Shown here piece by piece: positions 1 through 7,083 of a DNA stretch of 64,000 nt. The stretch comes from UBA1672 sp964351365. GTDB taxonomy: Bacteria > Pseudomonadota > Alphaproteobacteria > Micavibrionales > Micavibrionaceae. The position numbers and the translations under genes are program-made. The stretch lies in contig CAYGNP010000001.1 of the NCBI GenBank assembly GCA_964351365.1, positions 1 to 64,000 on the forward strand, written 5' to 3'. The first letter of the stretch is position 1. Each line of letters begins with the position of its first letter. The notes beneath the pieces are model-generated. The model did no database searches. It was not told where the DNA came from and worked only from the letters and a program-made list of their open reading frames with translations.

Positions 1-132
1 CCGATCTTGTGATCCATACTTGTGGCCAAGGCCTGCTGCATTATCACCCCCACCCCGCACTGGGGCGAAGGATTTTGAGCTATTGTGATATTCCAGCTCT
101 TGATCTATTCCCTGCGCGCACTTGTGGGACAT
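1..132 (-). other. possible 5' part of a gene running off the left edge
   Basis: An open frame of 44 codons starts with ATG at 132 and has no stop before the window edge. It lacks a clear ribosome binding site, and an imperfect hairpin (TTGAGT at 143-148 pairing with ACTCAA at 161-166) lies just upstream. A plus-strand frame is open for a similar distance, so chance cannot be excluded. No family is recognised, and the stretch up to the tRNA holds nothing else I can name. Confidence 0.22.
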
Positions 133-312
133 GATTATAGCTTTGAGTAGGAGGCTGCCCACTCAAAACATTGAATCACTTTGATTAATACCCGTTTATG
201 GTTGCTTATGAATCTTAAGAATGAACAAAAATCTGGTTTCTAAAAAGAAATACTTGATTTTAAATGGGTTCATCCTCTATATATCATCAGTCTTTAAGGT
301 TTTATCTCATGC

Positions 313-388
313 GTCCCGTTCGTCTAGAGGCCTAGGACACCGCCCTTTCACGGTGGCAACACGGGTTCGAATCCCGTACGGGACGCCA
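313..388 (+). tRNA. tRNA-Glu (anticodon UUC)
   Basis: The 76-nt sequence folds as a cloverleaf. Acceptor arm GTCCCGT (313-319) pairs with ACGGGAC (378-384), followed by discriminator G385 and an encoded CCA (386-388). The anticodon stem CCGCC/GGTGG encloses the loop CTTTCAC with anticodon TTC at 347-349. The T arm carries GGTTCGAATCC. The sequence closely resembles bacterial tRNA-Glu genes and reads GAA/GAG codons. No downstream T-run terminator is obvious. Confidence 0.97.
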
Positions 389-419
389 TTTTTGACGATC
401 AGCCATATCTGCGAACAGA

Positions 420-602
420 TTAAACGGCGTCTTCAAGGTATAGCGCAGGTTTGCGCCTTTCCAGTTCCCGGTTAATGTCATACTGGCGCTGGATCATGTC
501 CTGATGGTTTTTGTGATACACATCCTTTGTAATACTGCCCAGGATAGAGAACCATAACTTCGTATTATAATATGTTGCCGTGAACCCGATTACATCCATC
601 AA
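420..602 (-). CDS. small hypothetical protein (60 aa)
   Basis: The frame ends 32 bp from the 3' end of tRNA-Glu and reads toward it. Starts are TTG at 602 or ATG at 599; neither has a convincing Shine-Dalgarno. The C-terminal half is charged and looks helical (IQRQYDINRELERRK). No family is recognised. It could be a remnant of an element that once sat beside the tRNA. The 603-800 stretch beyond it is AT-rich and I see no gene in it. Confidence 0.3.
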   Translation of the reverse strand: MMDVIGFTATYYNTKLWFSILGSITKDVYHKNHQDMIQRQYDINRELERRKPALYLEDAV

Positions 603-800
603 CGCGACATCATTTATGTTTTTTAGAGGGGAAAAACCCCGACCGTCAGAGGGAGTGTGTGTGGGGGAGAGACAGCCGGGGAACCAAGGTTATAGGCGCG
701 TTAAAAACTAAAATCAATATAAAAAAGCATTATTTATTTGTTTTTTTTATTTTATATTTTTGAGATGCGTTGTTGACTCTTATCCGGGGGCGGCAAGATA

Positions 801-1859
801 GTGAATAATTACCTTATGGCTTGCATGCAGGCGCCCGACCTGATTAGATATGGAATGGCTAAATCGGATGTATCAAAGACCAAGACCCCTGAAAAAAACG
901 AGCCGCAGGTGCAGCGCGTAAGTGATTCGCGCTTTAGCAAGGATTTAGACGCCCTTATTCAAGAATCCGAAGATATGCGCCTGACCCGCATGAAACAACA
1001 CCGCATGCGCGAATTTATTGCCATGAATGTTACAATTTTAAGCTTTATGGCTGGTATTGGGGCGTTTGGTTGGTATTTCCTGATGGAGGCGCAGTTAACG
1101 CAAGCTTTCACGTTTTTAGGCTTATCCTTCATACCACCTATTTTCTCTCATATTTGGTCAGGTGGGCCACTCAAGAGATATGTCCGCGAGCATAAAAGTG
1201 TCTTTTTGCCCAAGCTTGCCAAGACCCTTGGAGGGCTTGATTTTTACCCAAAACGGGGGGTGAGTGCCAAATTTATCGAAAAGCTTGCCGTTATTCCCGC
1301 GCATGACCGGTATGAGGCGGAAGATTGCTTTATGGGGGTCTATAAGGGCGTAAAGGTTATTTTTTCCGAGGCCCGGCTTTATTCTAAGGCGCACCGTCAG
1401 GGGCCCGTGTTTGAGGGGATTTTTGTTCTGCTGGAGAATGAGCAGGAGGTTTTTGACGGGCATACTGTTATATGCGCCAATCCAAAAATGATTAAAGCCT
1501 ATAAGGATACGCGCTGGCGGACGATGCAAGAGGTGCATATCAGCGTCTCTGAGCCGGAATGGGATAAATTCCGCGTGTTTTCAACCAAAGCGGATAGTGC
1601 GGAATTGCTGGTCGGGGAGAAGCTTATCAAGGAGTTGGCCGAAGCAGCACAGATTTTTGATAATGCCCCTCTCACGGCCGTTATGGCGCAGAAAAAGTAT
1701 CTTTTCATGATGATCCCGAATAAGCACGATATGTTTGAGGCATCCAGCCTGTTTGTGCCGGTCACAACAAAGTCTCAGGCGCTGAAATGCAAAAAAGAAA
1801 TTGAACAACTTCTTGAAATTATTGATGTTTTTGATCTTTATAAGCCTATGAAAACTTGA
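801..1859 (+). CDS. DUF3137-like membrane protein
   Basis: A 352-residue protein with a charged N-terminal segment, two hydrophobic helices around residues 70-115, then a soluble C-terminal domain. The stretch around 245-290 (WDKFRVFSTKADSAELL, followed by an LIKELAEAAQIF helix) has the pattern of DUF3137 proteins, where a '(F/Y)xVfs.D..earyLl' motif precedes a helix. The function of that family is unknown; it is probably inner-membrane anchored with a cytosolic domain. The annotated start is GTG with a weak GGGGGCGG upstream; ATG at 852 is an equally plausible start and would drop 17 residues. It reads in the same direction as cheZ, about 100 bp upstream of it. Confidence 0.6.
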   Translation: MNNYLMACMQAPDLIRYGMAKSDVSKTKTPEKNEPQVQRVSDSRFSKDLDALIQESEDMRLTRMKQHRMREFIAMNVTILSFMAGIGAFGWYFLMEAQLTQAFTFLGLSFIPPIFSHIWSGGPLKRYVREHKSVFLPKLAKTLGGLDFYPKRGVSAKFIEKLAVIPAHDRYEAEDCFMGVYKGVKVIFSEARLYSKAHRQGPVFEGIFVLLENEQEVFDGHTVICANPKMIKAYKDTRWRTMQEVHISVSEPEWDKFRVFSTKADSAELLVGEKLIKELAEAAQIFDNAPLTAVMAQKKYLFMMIPNKHDMFEASSLFVPVTTKSQALKCKKEIEQLLEIIDVFDLYKPMKT

Positions 1860-1963
1860 GAGTACAAATGTATTCTTTTGCCTTTCTCGCTTTTAAATTG
1901 TAGCATTTTATTAATATTCTTTGCGTATACTCGGGTTTGAATTGTGATAAAAAGAGATTTTTC

Positions 1964-2578
1964 ATGCCCTCGCCTAAACAAACAGACATCATTGCCGATA
2001 AGGAAGATATCTACAAAACCGTTGATACGGTTCATGCCCAGATAAAAATTCTGGAGACCTTTATTGCGCGCCGTTTTGATGAGATTTCCATGGAAATTAA
2101 CGCCACCTCCCAGCAGGTGGATATGGCCGAAGATGGCATGGCGCAGCGCATGGCTGAGGTTCTTGAGGTTCTGGGCGCGATCAATTATAGCGGTGATGGA
2201 TCTTCTGCAGCCAATACAGGGGTTGAGCTTGAGTCGGTGATTGAAGATACGGCGCGGGAGGCGAATAAAATTCTTGATGCTGCTGATGTGATTATGGAGG
2301 AAGTGTCTCCTTCCAAAGATTGGGATGATAAGGCCGTTCGGGAGAGTGCGCGCGAAAAAATTCAATCCTGCGTTCAGGATATTCTGCTTGCCTGTAGTTT
2401 TCAAGATCGCACCGGTCAGCGCATTCGGAACACGCTCAATAATCTTCACGGCATCGAAGACCGCCTGAATTCCACCTTCGAGAAATTGGGCATTGAGATT
2501 AAACCTGATAACACCGCCGTGCAGGATAAGGTCAAGGCCGGTATGTCTCAGGGGGATGTCGACGGGTTGTTTGATTAA
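1964..2578 (+). CDS. cheZ: chemotaxis protein phosphatase CheZ
   Basis: CheZ dephosphorylates phospho-CheY and resets the flagellar switch. The 204-residue product is mostly helical and has the family hallmark SFQDRTGQRIRNTL at residues 145-158, with the catalytic Asp148/Gln152 pair in the D-x-T-G-Q motif. The C-terminal tail (SQGDVDGLFD) resembles the conserved acidic tail helix that docks on CheY. A TTG at 1937 would extend the frame, but ATG at 1964 is better placed behind AAAGAGA. No other chemotaxis gene is in the window, so this is an orphan copy locus. Confidence 0.88.
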   Translation: MPSPKQTDIIADKEDIYKTVDTVHAQIKILETFIARRFDEISMEINATSQQVDMAEDGMAQRMAEVLEVLGAINYSGDGSSAANTGVELESVIEDTAREANKILDAADVIMEEVSPSKDWDDKAVRESAREKIQSCVQDILLACSFQDRTGQRIRNTLNNLHGIEDRLNSTFEKLGIEIKPDNTAVQDKVKAGMSQGDVDGLFD

Positions 2579-2793
2579 ACGTTTTCCAGCTCCGGGGCAT
2601 CATGCCCTTGGCTCGTAACAGTATCTTTCACTTCATTTCCTATTCCAGGTTCAGCGCGTCTTGCTCGCCAATATTCTGCAGGTAATTTGTACCAGGGCGT
2701 TGGTTTTTCTTTGTTGAACTTAACTGTCATTGCACCGCTATTTGCGCCTGCTATATATACTGGGCCGCCAGTCGATCCGTTTTTTTTTGGCAT
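2575..2793 (-). CDS. small hypothetical protein (72 aa)
   Basis: ATG at 2793 follows AATAAGG about 10 bases upstream. The product is basic at its start (MPKKNG) and rich in Gly, Pro and Trp, with no membrane segment. It is convergent with cheZ and overlaps its stop codon by 4 bp. No family is recognised. Support is the reasonable ribosome binding site and protein-like composition only. Confidence 0.45.
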   Translation of the reverse strand: MPKKNGSTGGPVYIAGANSGAMTVKFNKEKPTPWYKLPAEYWRARRAEPGIGNEVKDTVTSQGHDAPELENV

Positions 2794-2882
2794 TTTTTTA
2801 TACCTTATTGTTATGGTTAATTCTACCGGTCTACTTTAAATCAAAAATACTTTCAATTTTCTTGCAGCATTTTTAACCATAA

Positions 2883-2949
2883 TGCATAAAATTTTAGATA
2901 AATTTTATGCAAGTAATCACCAAACAATTACTTCGAATTTTATGCATAA
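2883..2949. promoter_or_regulatory. nested inverted repeats, candidate operator
   Basis: A perfect 12-bp inverted repeat (TGCATAAAATTT at 2883-2894, AAATTTTATGCA at 2900-2911) is followed by a 7-bp inverted repeat (AAGTAAT at 2911-2917, ATTACTT at 2927-2933). A third copy of the half-site (AATTTTATGCA) begins near 2936. The cluster lies about 60 bp upstream of the start at 3007. Such symmetry fits binding of a dimeric or multimeric regulator to the intergenic region. The binding protein is unknown. Confidence 0.5.
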
Positions 2950-3006
2950 TTAAATCGGTATTTACTTGATTAGCCTAGTATTTCCTTGAGACAGAGGGGA
3001 ATTACT

Positions 3007-3561
3007 ATGAGTTATGCACTATCACGTCACAGCCAGAAACAGGCGATTATTGGAACTATTTCTGCACTCGTTAAACAGCTTCAACAACTTGCGCCGCATC
3101 CAGACAGGCCAAACTATTCTGGCCCGCTTTTCCTAAGCGGTAATCCGAATTTTAAAGCGGCAAATGACCAGGACGGTATGCTGGGGAGCATGCTGATCGA
3201 GGGTATGCTTGGCGTTGCCTTTGGTGAAGCATGCAGCGAGATGACAAACGGATTGAGCGATCACATTGATCTTAATAACGCCATGGAGCTGTATAGTGAA
3301 TTTATAACTGATGTTGAAAAAGAAGATACACAGAAAATTGCTGCGCATGGCCAGGGGACAATGGCGCGGATGTCTGGCACCTCCATATCCTCAAGCTTTA
3401 ATCTTCGCAGCACACTCAGCGAAGGGATGCAGCTTTTTCTGGAAGATTTGCCCAAGCGTATGACCATCGAGCGCAGCCTTGCCTATTATGCCCGTCAGCT
3501 TGCTCTGCTTGATGCCCCTGCCCCGCATTACAGCATGCCCAAGCCGCAATATGCCGCTTAA
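3007..3561 (+). CDS. hypothetical protein (184 aa)
   Basis: ATG at 3007 is preceded by GAGGGG six bases upstream, which favours it over in-frame codons further upstream. The soluble product has a Ser/Thr-rich central stretch (MARMSGTSISSSF) and helical flanks, with no signal peptide or membrane segment. I do not recognise a family. It lies directly behind the inverted-repeat cluster at 2883-2949 and is the first gene of a plus-strand run that leads to the multi-winged-helix regulators, so it may be controlled by that putative operator. Confidence 0.7.
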   Translation: MSYALSRHSQKQAIIGTISALVKQLQQLAPHPDRPNYSGPLFLSGNPNFKAANDQDGMLGSMLIEGMLGVAFGEACSEMTNGLSDHIDLNNAMELYSEFITDVEKEDTQKIAAHGQGTMARMSGTSISSSFNLRSTLSEGMQLFLEDLPKRMTIERSLAYYARQLALLDAPAPHYSMPKPQYAA

Positions 3562-3674
3562 AAAATTATTGATTTGAATGGCTTGAAATTTCTGCAATCA
3601 TTTTTTTGTGATATGATTTAATATCAAATGTGCTTCATTCGTCTGGGGCGGTTTAAGTGTACGCTGGATTTGGT

Positions 3675-4586
3675 ATGAATATTGATACATCTTTGCTGCG
3701 TGAAAAATTTGTAATTCAGGAACATGGGGCAACGGATGACGGGCGCGCTTTGCGTCTTAATGCTTTTAGTAATCGTATTGTTTTAAAACTTCAGGCAGGA
3801 ACCTTGCCGACAGAGGTTTTTGTTATTCGTACCAACACTATGCATAGCTGCGCGCGCATGGCTGCGCAGATCCTCTCGACCTATGACCATCATGGACCAA
3901 TTGTATCACGGATGGACAGCATAGACTGGAAATCCATGTGGGAAGGCTCCAATGGAAATTATGATAAGGTTTATAATCTTGCACGGTGGGTCGCAATATA
4001 TCACAAGGGCAAGATTATTTATCAATCCGGCCAGCATCATAATTTTTTTGACGTCATTGAGCAATGTGACGCGTTGAGTGATAATGATTATAAAAAATCT
4101 ATTCCGCTGGCTAAACAAACTTTTCAAAAGGCTGGGAAAGTCATCGATATTGAGCACGATATTAACGTTGCAATGGTGGCGGTGACCAATCGCCATGAGG
4201 GGCGTTGCAGCATGCTGCTGCGCGGGGCCAAAAATAAGGCAACTTTTAATATGATTGTTGCACCAAAAGGCATTGGGGCACGCTTGAATGCTGCCCAAAT
4301 CCTGAGTAGTGCCGCTGATTTTCTGGAGGGAACACAGCTCAGCTTTATTGTGGGATTAAGTAACGAGCAGCTTAATCAGGGCCTTATACGCCGATTTTCC
4401 GACGAGGATAAACGAGGGAAAAAAGCGCATGAGGAAATTAAAATTCTGAATGCACGGATCGACGGTATGAATAATCGGCATAAGGTCCGTTACCGCCCAG
4501 AGCGCCCGGATTTCGATTTATTGATAGCAGCCTCCGAGAAGGAAGCACGTGAGCAGCTCTACGATTTGAATAATTCAGGGTATTAA
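3675..4586 (+). CDS. hypothetical protein (303 aa)
   Basis: The start ATG at 3675 follows GGATTTGG; a GTG at 3657 in the same frame is less likely. The product is soluble and mixed alpha/beta with a long charged C-terminal part (around 240-303) rich in Arg, Lys, Glu and Asn. No motif or family is recognised. It sits between the hypothetical gene at 3007 and the regulator at 4648 in the same orientation with short gaps, so co-transcription is possible. Confidence 0.7.
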   Translation: MNIDTSLLREKFVIQEHGATDDGRALRLNAFSNRIVLKLQAGTLPTEVFVIRTNTMHSCARMAAQILSTYDHHGPIVSRMDSIDWKSMWEGSNGNYDKVYNLARWVAIYHKGKIIYQSGQHHNFFDVIEQCDALSDNDYKKSIPLAKQTFQKAGKVIDIEHDINVAMVAVTNRHEGRCSMLLRGAKNKATFNMIVAPKGIGARLNAAQILSSAADFLEGTQLSFIVGLSNEQLNQGLIRRFSDEDKRGKKAHEEIKILNARIDGMNNRHKVRYRPERPDFDLLIAASEKEAREQLYDLNNSGY

Positions 4587-4624
4587 AATGCTTGTTTAAG
4601 TTACACCCCTTGATGTAATATGAA

Positions 4625-4653
4625 AAATAATAATTTTATAGGGTGTTATGTCG
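4625..4653 (+). promoter_or_regulatory. leader shared with the 6091 paralogue
   Basis: The 23 bases before the ATG at 4648 (AT-rich stretch then GGGTGTT) match those before the ATG at 6091 (6068-6090) with one difference, and identity continues into the first codons. The GGG probably acts as ribosome binding site. The shared leader shows the two genes arose by tandem duplication that included the 5' untranslated region. Confidence 0.55.
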
Positions 4654-5991
4654 TTTCTTATTATTACCAACAGACCAGATTCTGAGGTTATTCAACACTT
4701 ATGTGATGAATTTAGCAAGGTTGGGTGCGCTGTTTGTGTTATGGATAATGTTACGAGCCTTACGATAGCGCGAGGCGAATTTGATCACTTTGAACGTGAT
4801 TATTCCATTATTGTTGATGATGCCATTCCTGAAGATGTCCTTAAAGAACTAAAGCCTAAATTAAAGAGGGGATTTAATATGGTCTCACAGCTTGAGAAAG
4901 AGGGTTTGAGTCGAATTTTTGCCACCTCTGCCGAGGGCAGTCAATTCATCAAAATTTGTCAGGGCACGCATACTCTGGTTGTTGATTTAAGTGATCGATC
5001 AGGATGCACGGTCAATGACAAGCCAATCATACTCACAACAAATGAGTATTTGGTCTTGCGCGCTCTTGCTTATGGCGCTAATTCGGTTGTTTCGTACAAT
5101 GCGCTTAAAGATGCTGGTTGGCCGAAAAAGGAAACCGTTTGTGATAGGCTTTTAGCTGTCGTCATGACAAACTTACGGCGAGAAACAGACCCCATTCAGA
5201 TTTCAACTCTGCGCTCGCAGGGCTATCGCCTTGATACGGATGATCAGGAGCCGCTGCTAATATTAGAGCGAGATGGCGTTGCTATCTATAAAAGCGGGCG
5301 AATTACAAATCATGGCAATCCTGTTTCCCTCTCGAATAGTGAGGCTCTCATTCTCAGGGCTTTGATGACATCTCAGGGGGATATCACACTTAAGCTTCTT
5401 CATGATAAGCTTTATGCTGACAGAGATAGTGCTACACGTCCTAGCATAAATTCTATTTCTTCCTTTCTCTCTAGGATCAAGGAAAAATTAGCGCAGGCCT
5501 ACCAGCCATTAGATGCACCGTTAGGTTTGAGTTTTATTAGAACGTATCATAATGGCCGTGTTCGTTGGCAGTCTGGCGAGCCGATTAAACCCGAGGCAGA
5601 ATTAGACAGTATTAATATTATTGTTAATGGCCGTCTTAAAATTGATATAAAAAACCGCATACTTACAAATATTAATACCGGGCAAGTCAAAGACATTGGC
5701 TATAATATGGCAAAAGTTTTACAATATATGTTTGAGAAACCAAGCAGGACCGGCGTAAAAATCTCTGAAGAGTTGGGATTAACTGAGGAATTATCGTCAG
5801 CAATCATTCAAAAATTTAGAACTTTTATTAGACGTTTAAACATTGAACCTGACGATATTATACATAGTGGAAAAGGTGGTCATAACAGCTCAGGATATAG
5901 ACTCATTAATGCCGTGCTCGAAGCCCCTGAGCCTGATTCCGCAAACAGTCCTGTTGGTGAAGATATGCACGCTGTTCCTGCTGCAGAGTAA
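4648..5991 (+). CDS. multi-winged-helix regulator A (three tandem OmpR/PhoB-type domains)
   Basis: Predicted DNA-binding regulator of 447 residues. Residues 1-105 look like a shortened, degenerate response-regulator receiver: hydrophobic first strand (FLIIT) without the acidic pair, and IIVDD near 54-58. Three OmpR/PhoB-type winged helices follow: about 108-200 (VVDLSDRSGCTVNDKPI, then LRRETD and SQGYRL), about 205-312 (ILERDGVAIYKSGRIT, then FLSRIKEKL) and about 322-428 (INIIVNGRLKID, then FRTFIRRLNI and SGYRL). Normal OmpR-family proteins carry one such domain. No histidine kinase is nearby and the phosphorylation pocket seems lost, so phospho-independent control is likely. A two-domain paralogue follows at 6091 and two more paralogues lie at 25928 and 26950. 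Confidence 0.75.
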   Translation: MSFLIITNRPDSEVIQHLCDEFSKVGCAVCVMDNVTSLTIARGEFDHFERDYSIIVDDAIPEDVLKELKPKLKRGFNMVSQLEKEGLSRIFATSAEGSQFIKICQGTHTLVVDLSDRSGCTVNDKPIILTTNEYLVLRALAYGANSVVSYNALKDAGWPKKETVCDRLLAVVMTNLRRETDPIQISTLRSQGYRLDTDDQEPLLILERDGVAIYKSGRITNHGNPVSLSNSEALILRALMTSQGDITLKLLHDKLYADRDSATRPSINSISSFLSRIKEKLAQAYQPLDAPLGLSFIRTYHNGRVRWQSGEPIKPEAELDSINIIVNGRLKIDIKNRILTNINTGQVKDIGYNMAKVLQYMFEKPSRTGVKISEELGLTEELSSAIIQKFRTFIRRLNIEPDDIIHSGKGGHNSSGYRLINAVLEAPEPDSANSPVGEDMHAVPAAE

Positions 5992-6090
5992 AGGCGTTAT
6001 CAGGCTTGGACTCAGATTTGAAAATTATCTCTTGCGCATGGCTACAGATCCCTTTATTTTATATGGTAAATAATAATTTTATGGGGTGTT

Positions 6091-7071
6091 ATGTCGGTTC
6101 TTATTATCACAACTCAACCGCAGTCTGAGCGTATTCTTGCGCTATGCAAAAGGTTTGAAGGTTCAGGCCAGCGCGTGGATATCATGTCCGATATAAGCAG
6201 GCCTTTTGCCACCAGTGCGGGTTTTCGTGAGGTTCTTAAACATTATGATGGTGTTGTAGTGGATGGCGAGGTTGCGAAAAAGTTAAACGGTGCGCTCCCA
6301 CGGGAGTTACCTACCGTCTCAAAAATGAATACAGACCCCAATGGTTTGTTTGGGAAATTTCAAAAGGCTGCCGAGCCGCAACCGCAAGAGCCTGAAAGCA
6401 TAGCCCTCTATCACAAATTAAATACCCTAATTGTCCATTTGAAGGATAGAAACAAGTGCATGCTGAATGGCAAAAACATCACACTCTCCTCGCAGGATCA
6501 CGCGGCCTTATGCACGCTTGCAAGCGCTGCAAATCAGCTTGTTTCCGAGGATGAACTCAGCGCAGTAACAAGGTTCAAGCCTGGGCGGAATACGGAGCAG
6601 CATATTCGCCGTTTGAAAGACAAAATTAAGCCTTTTGATATTGAACGCATACGTGGACGCGGATATGCCCTCAGGGCGGATAATTTTGCGCCGGAGGTCG
6701 TGATGGAGCGTGACGGCATCACTATCTACACAGACGACACTGTTACTTATAAAAAGAAAAATTTAGAGGTTACGCCCTATACATTGAAGGTGCTGAAAAT
6801 TTTTATGGAACATCCTCCTAATATTGTTATTACTAAAGAATTGATTTTTAGAACTCTTTATGGGGAAGAACATGAAACAAAAAATGAAAGGGACCGTAAT
6901 AACCTTGTGTCCAAGCTTGCGCGGGATCTTGCTGAAGGCTCAAAAGATAGAGCGCACCCACATGGCCTTAGGTTTTTTGTTGCAATAACAAATGAAGGTT
7001 ACATGTGGACTAAACCAGTACCCATAAGGAATAGAGCACAGCCCGCTCACGATGCCCCCTCTGCGGAGTGA
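6091..7071 (+). CDS. multi-winged-helix regulator B (two tandem OmpR/PhoB-type domains)
   Basis: A 326-residue paralogue of the gene at 4648. Residues 1-90 form the same receiver-like fold (VLIITTQPQSE at the start, VVVDGEV near 52-58) but lack canonical acidic and Lys residues. The first winged helix spans about 108-197 (LIVHLKDRNKCMLNGKNI, then IRRLKDKI and IRGRGYALR), the second about 202-310 (MERDGITIYTDDTVTY, then KLARDLAEG and NEGYMW). A third domain is missing relative to its neighbour. The C-terminal tail (HDAPSAE) recalls the tail of the 4648 product (VPAAE). It ends about 10 bp before the convergent acnA stop. The target genes are unknown. Confidence 0.72.
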   Translation: MSVLIITTQPQSERILALCKRFEGSGQRVDIMSDISRPFATSAGFREVLKHYDGVVVDGEVAKKLNGALPRELPTVSKMNTDPNGLFGKFQKAAEPQPQEPESIALYHKLNTLIVHLKDRNKCMLNGKNITLSSQDHAALCTLASAANQLVSEDELSAVTRFKPGRNTEQHIRRLKDKIKPFDIERIRGRGYALRADNFAPEVVMERDGITIYTDDTVTYKKKNLEVTPYTLKVLKIFMEHPPNIVITKELIFRTLYGEEHETKNERDRNNLVSKLARDLAEGSKDRAHPHGLRFFVAITNEGYMWTKPVPIRNRAQPAHDAPSAE

Positions 7072-7083
7072 CTTTGGCGGAGA

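Noticed and set aside
1..200. 6S RNA or other known structured RNA at the left edge
   Set aside because: Only a weak hairpin is visible and I could not match the sequence to any known RNA; an open frame on the minus strand is as likely.
313..388. tRNA-Glu as phage attachment site
   Set aside because: No integrase is present, no duplicate of the tRNA 3' end was seen elsewhere in the window, and the phage cassette starts 19 kb away.
221..475. 84-codon plus-strand frame across the tRNA
   Set aside because: It runs through the whole tRNA-Glu gene and has no ribosome binding site.
1838..2449. 203-codon minus-strand frame
   Set aside because: It is antisense to cheZ, which has clear catalytic motifs.
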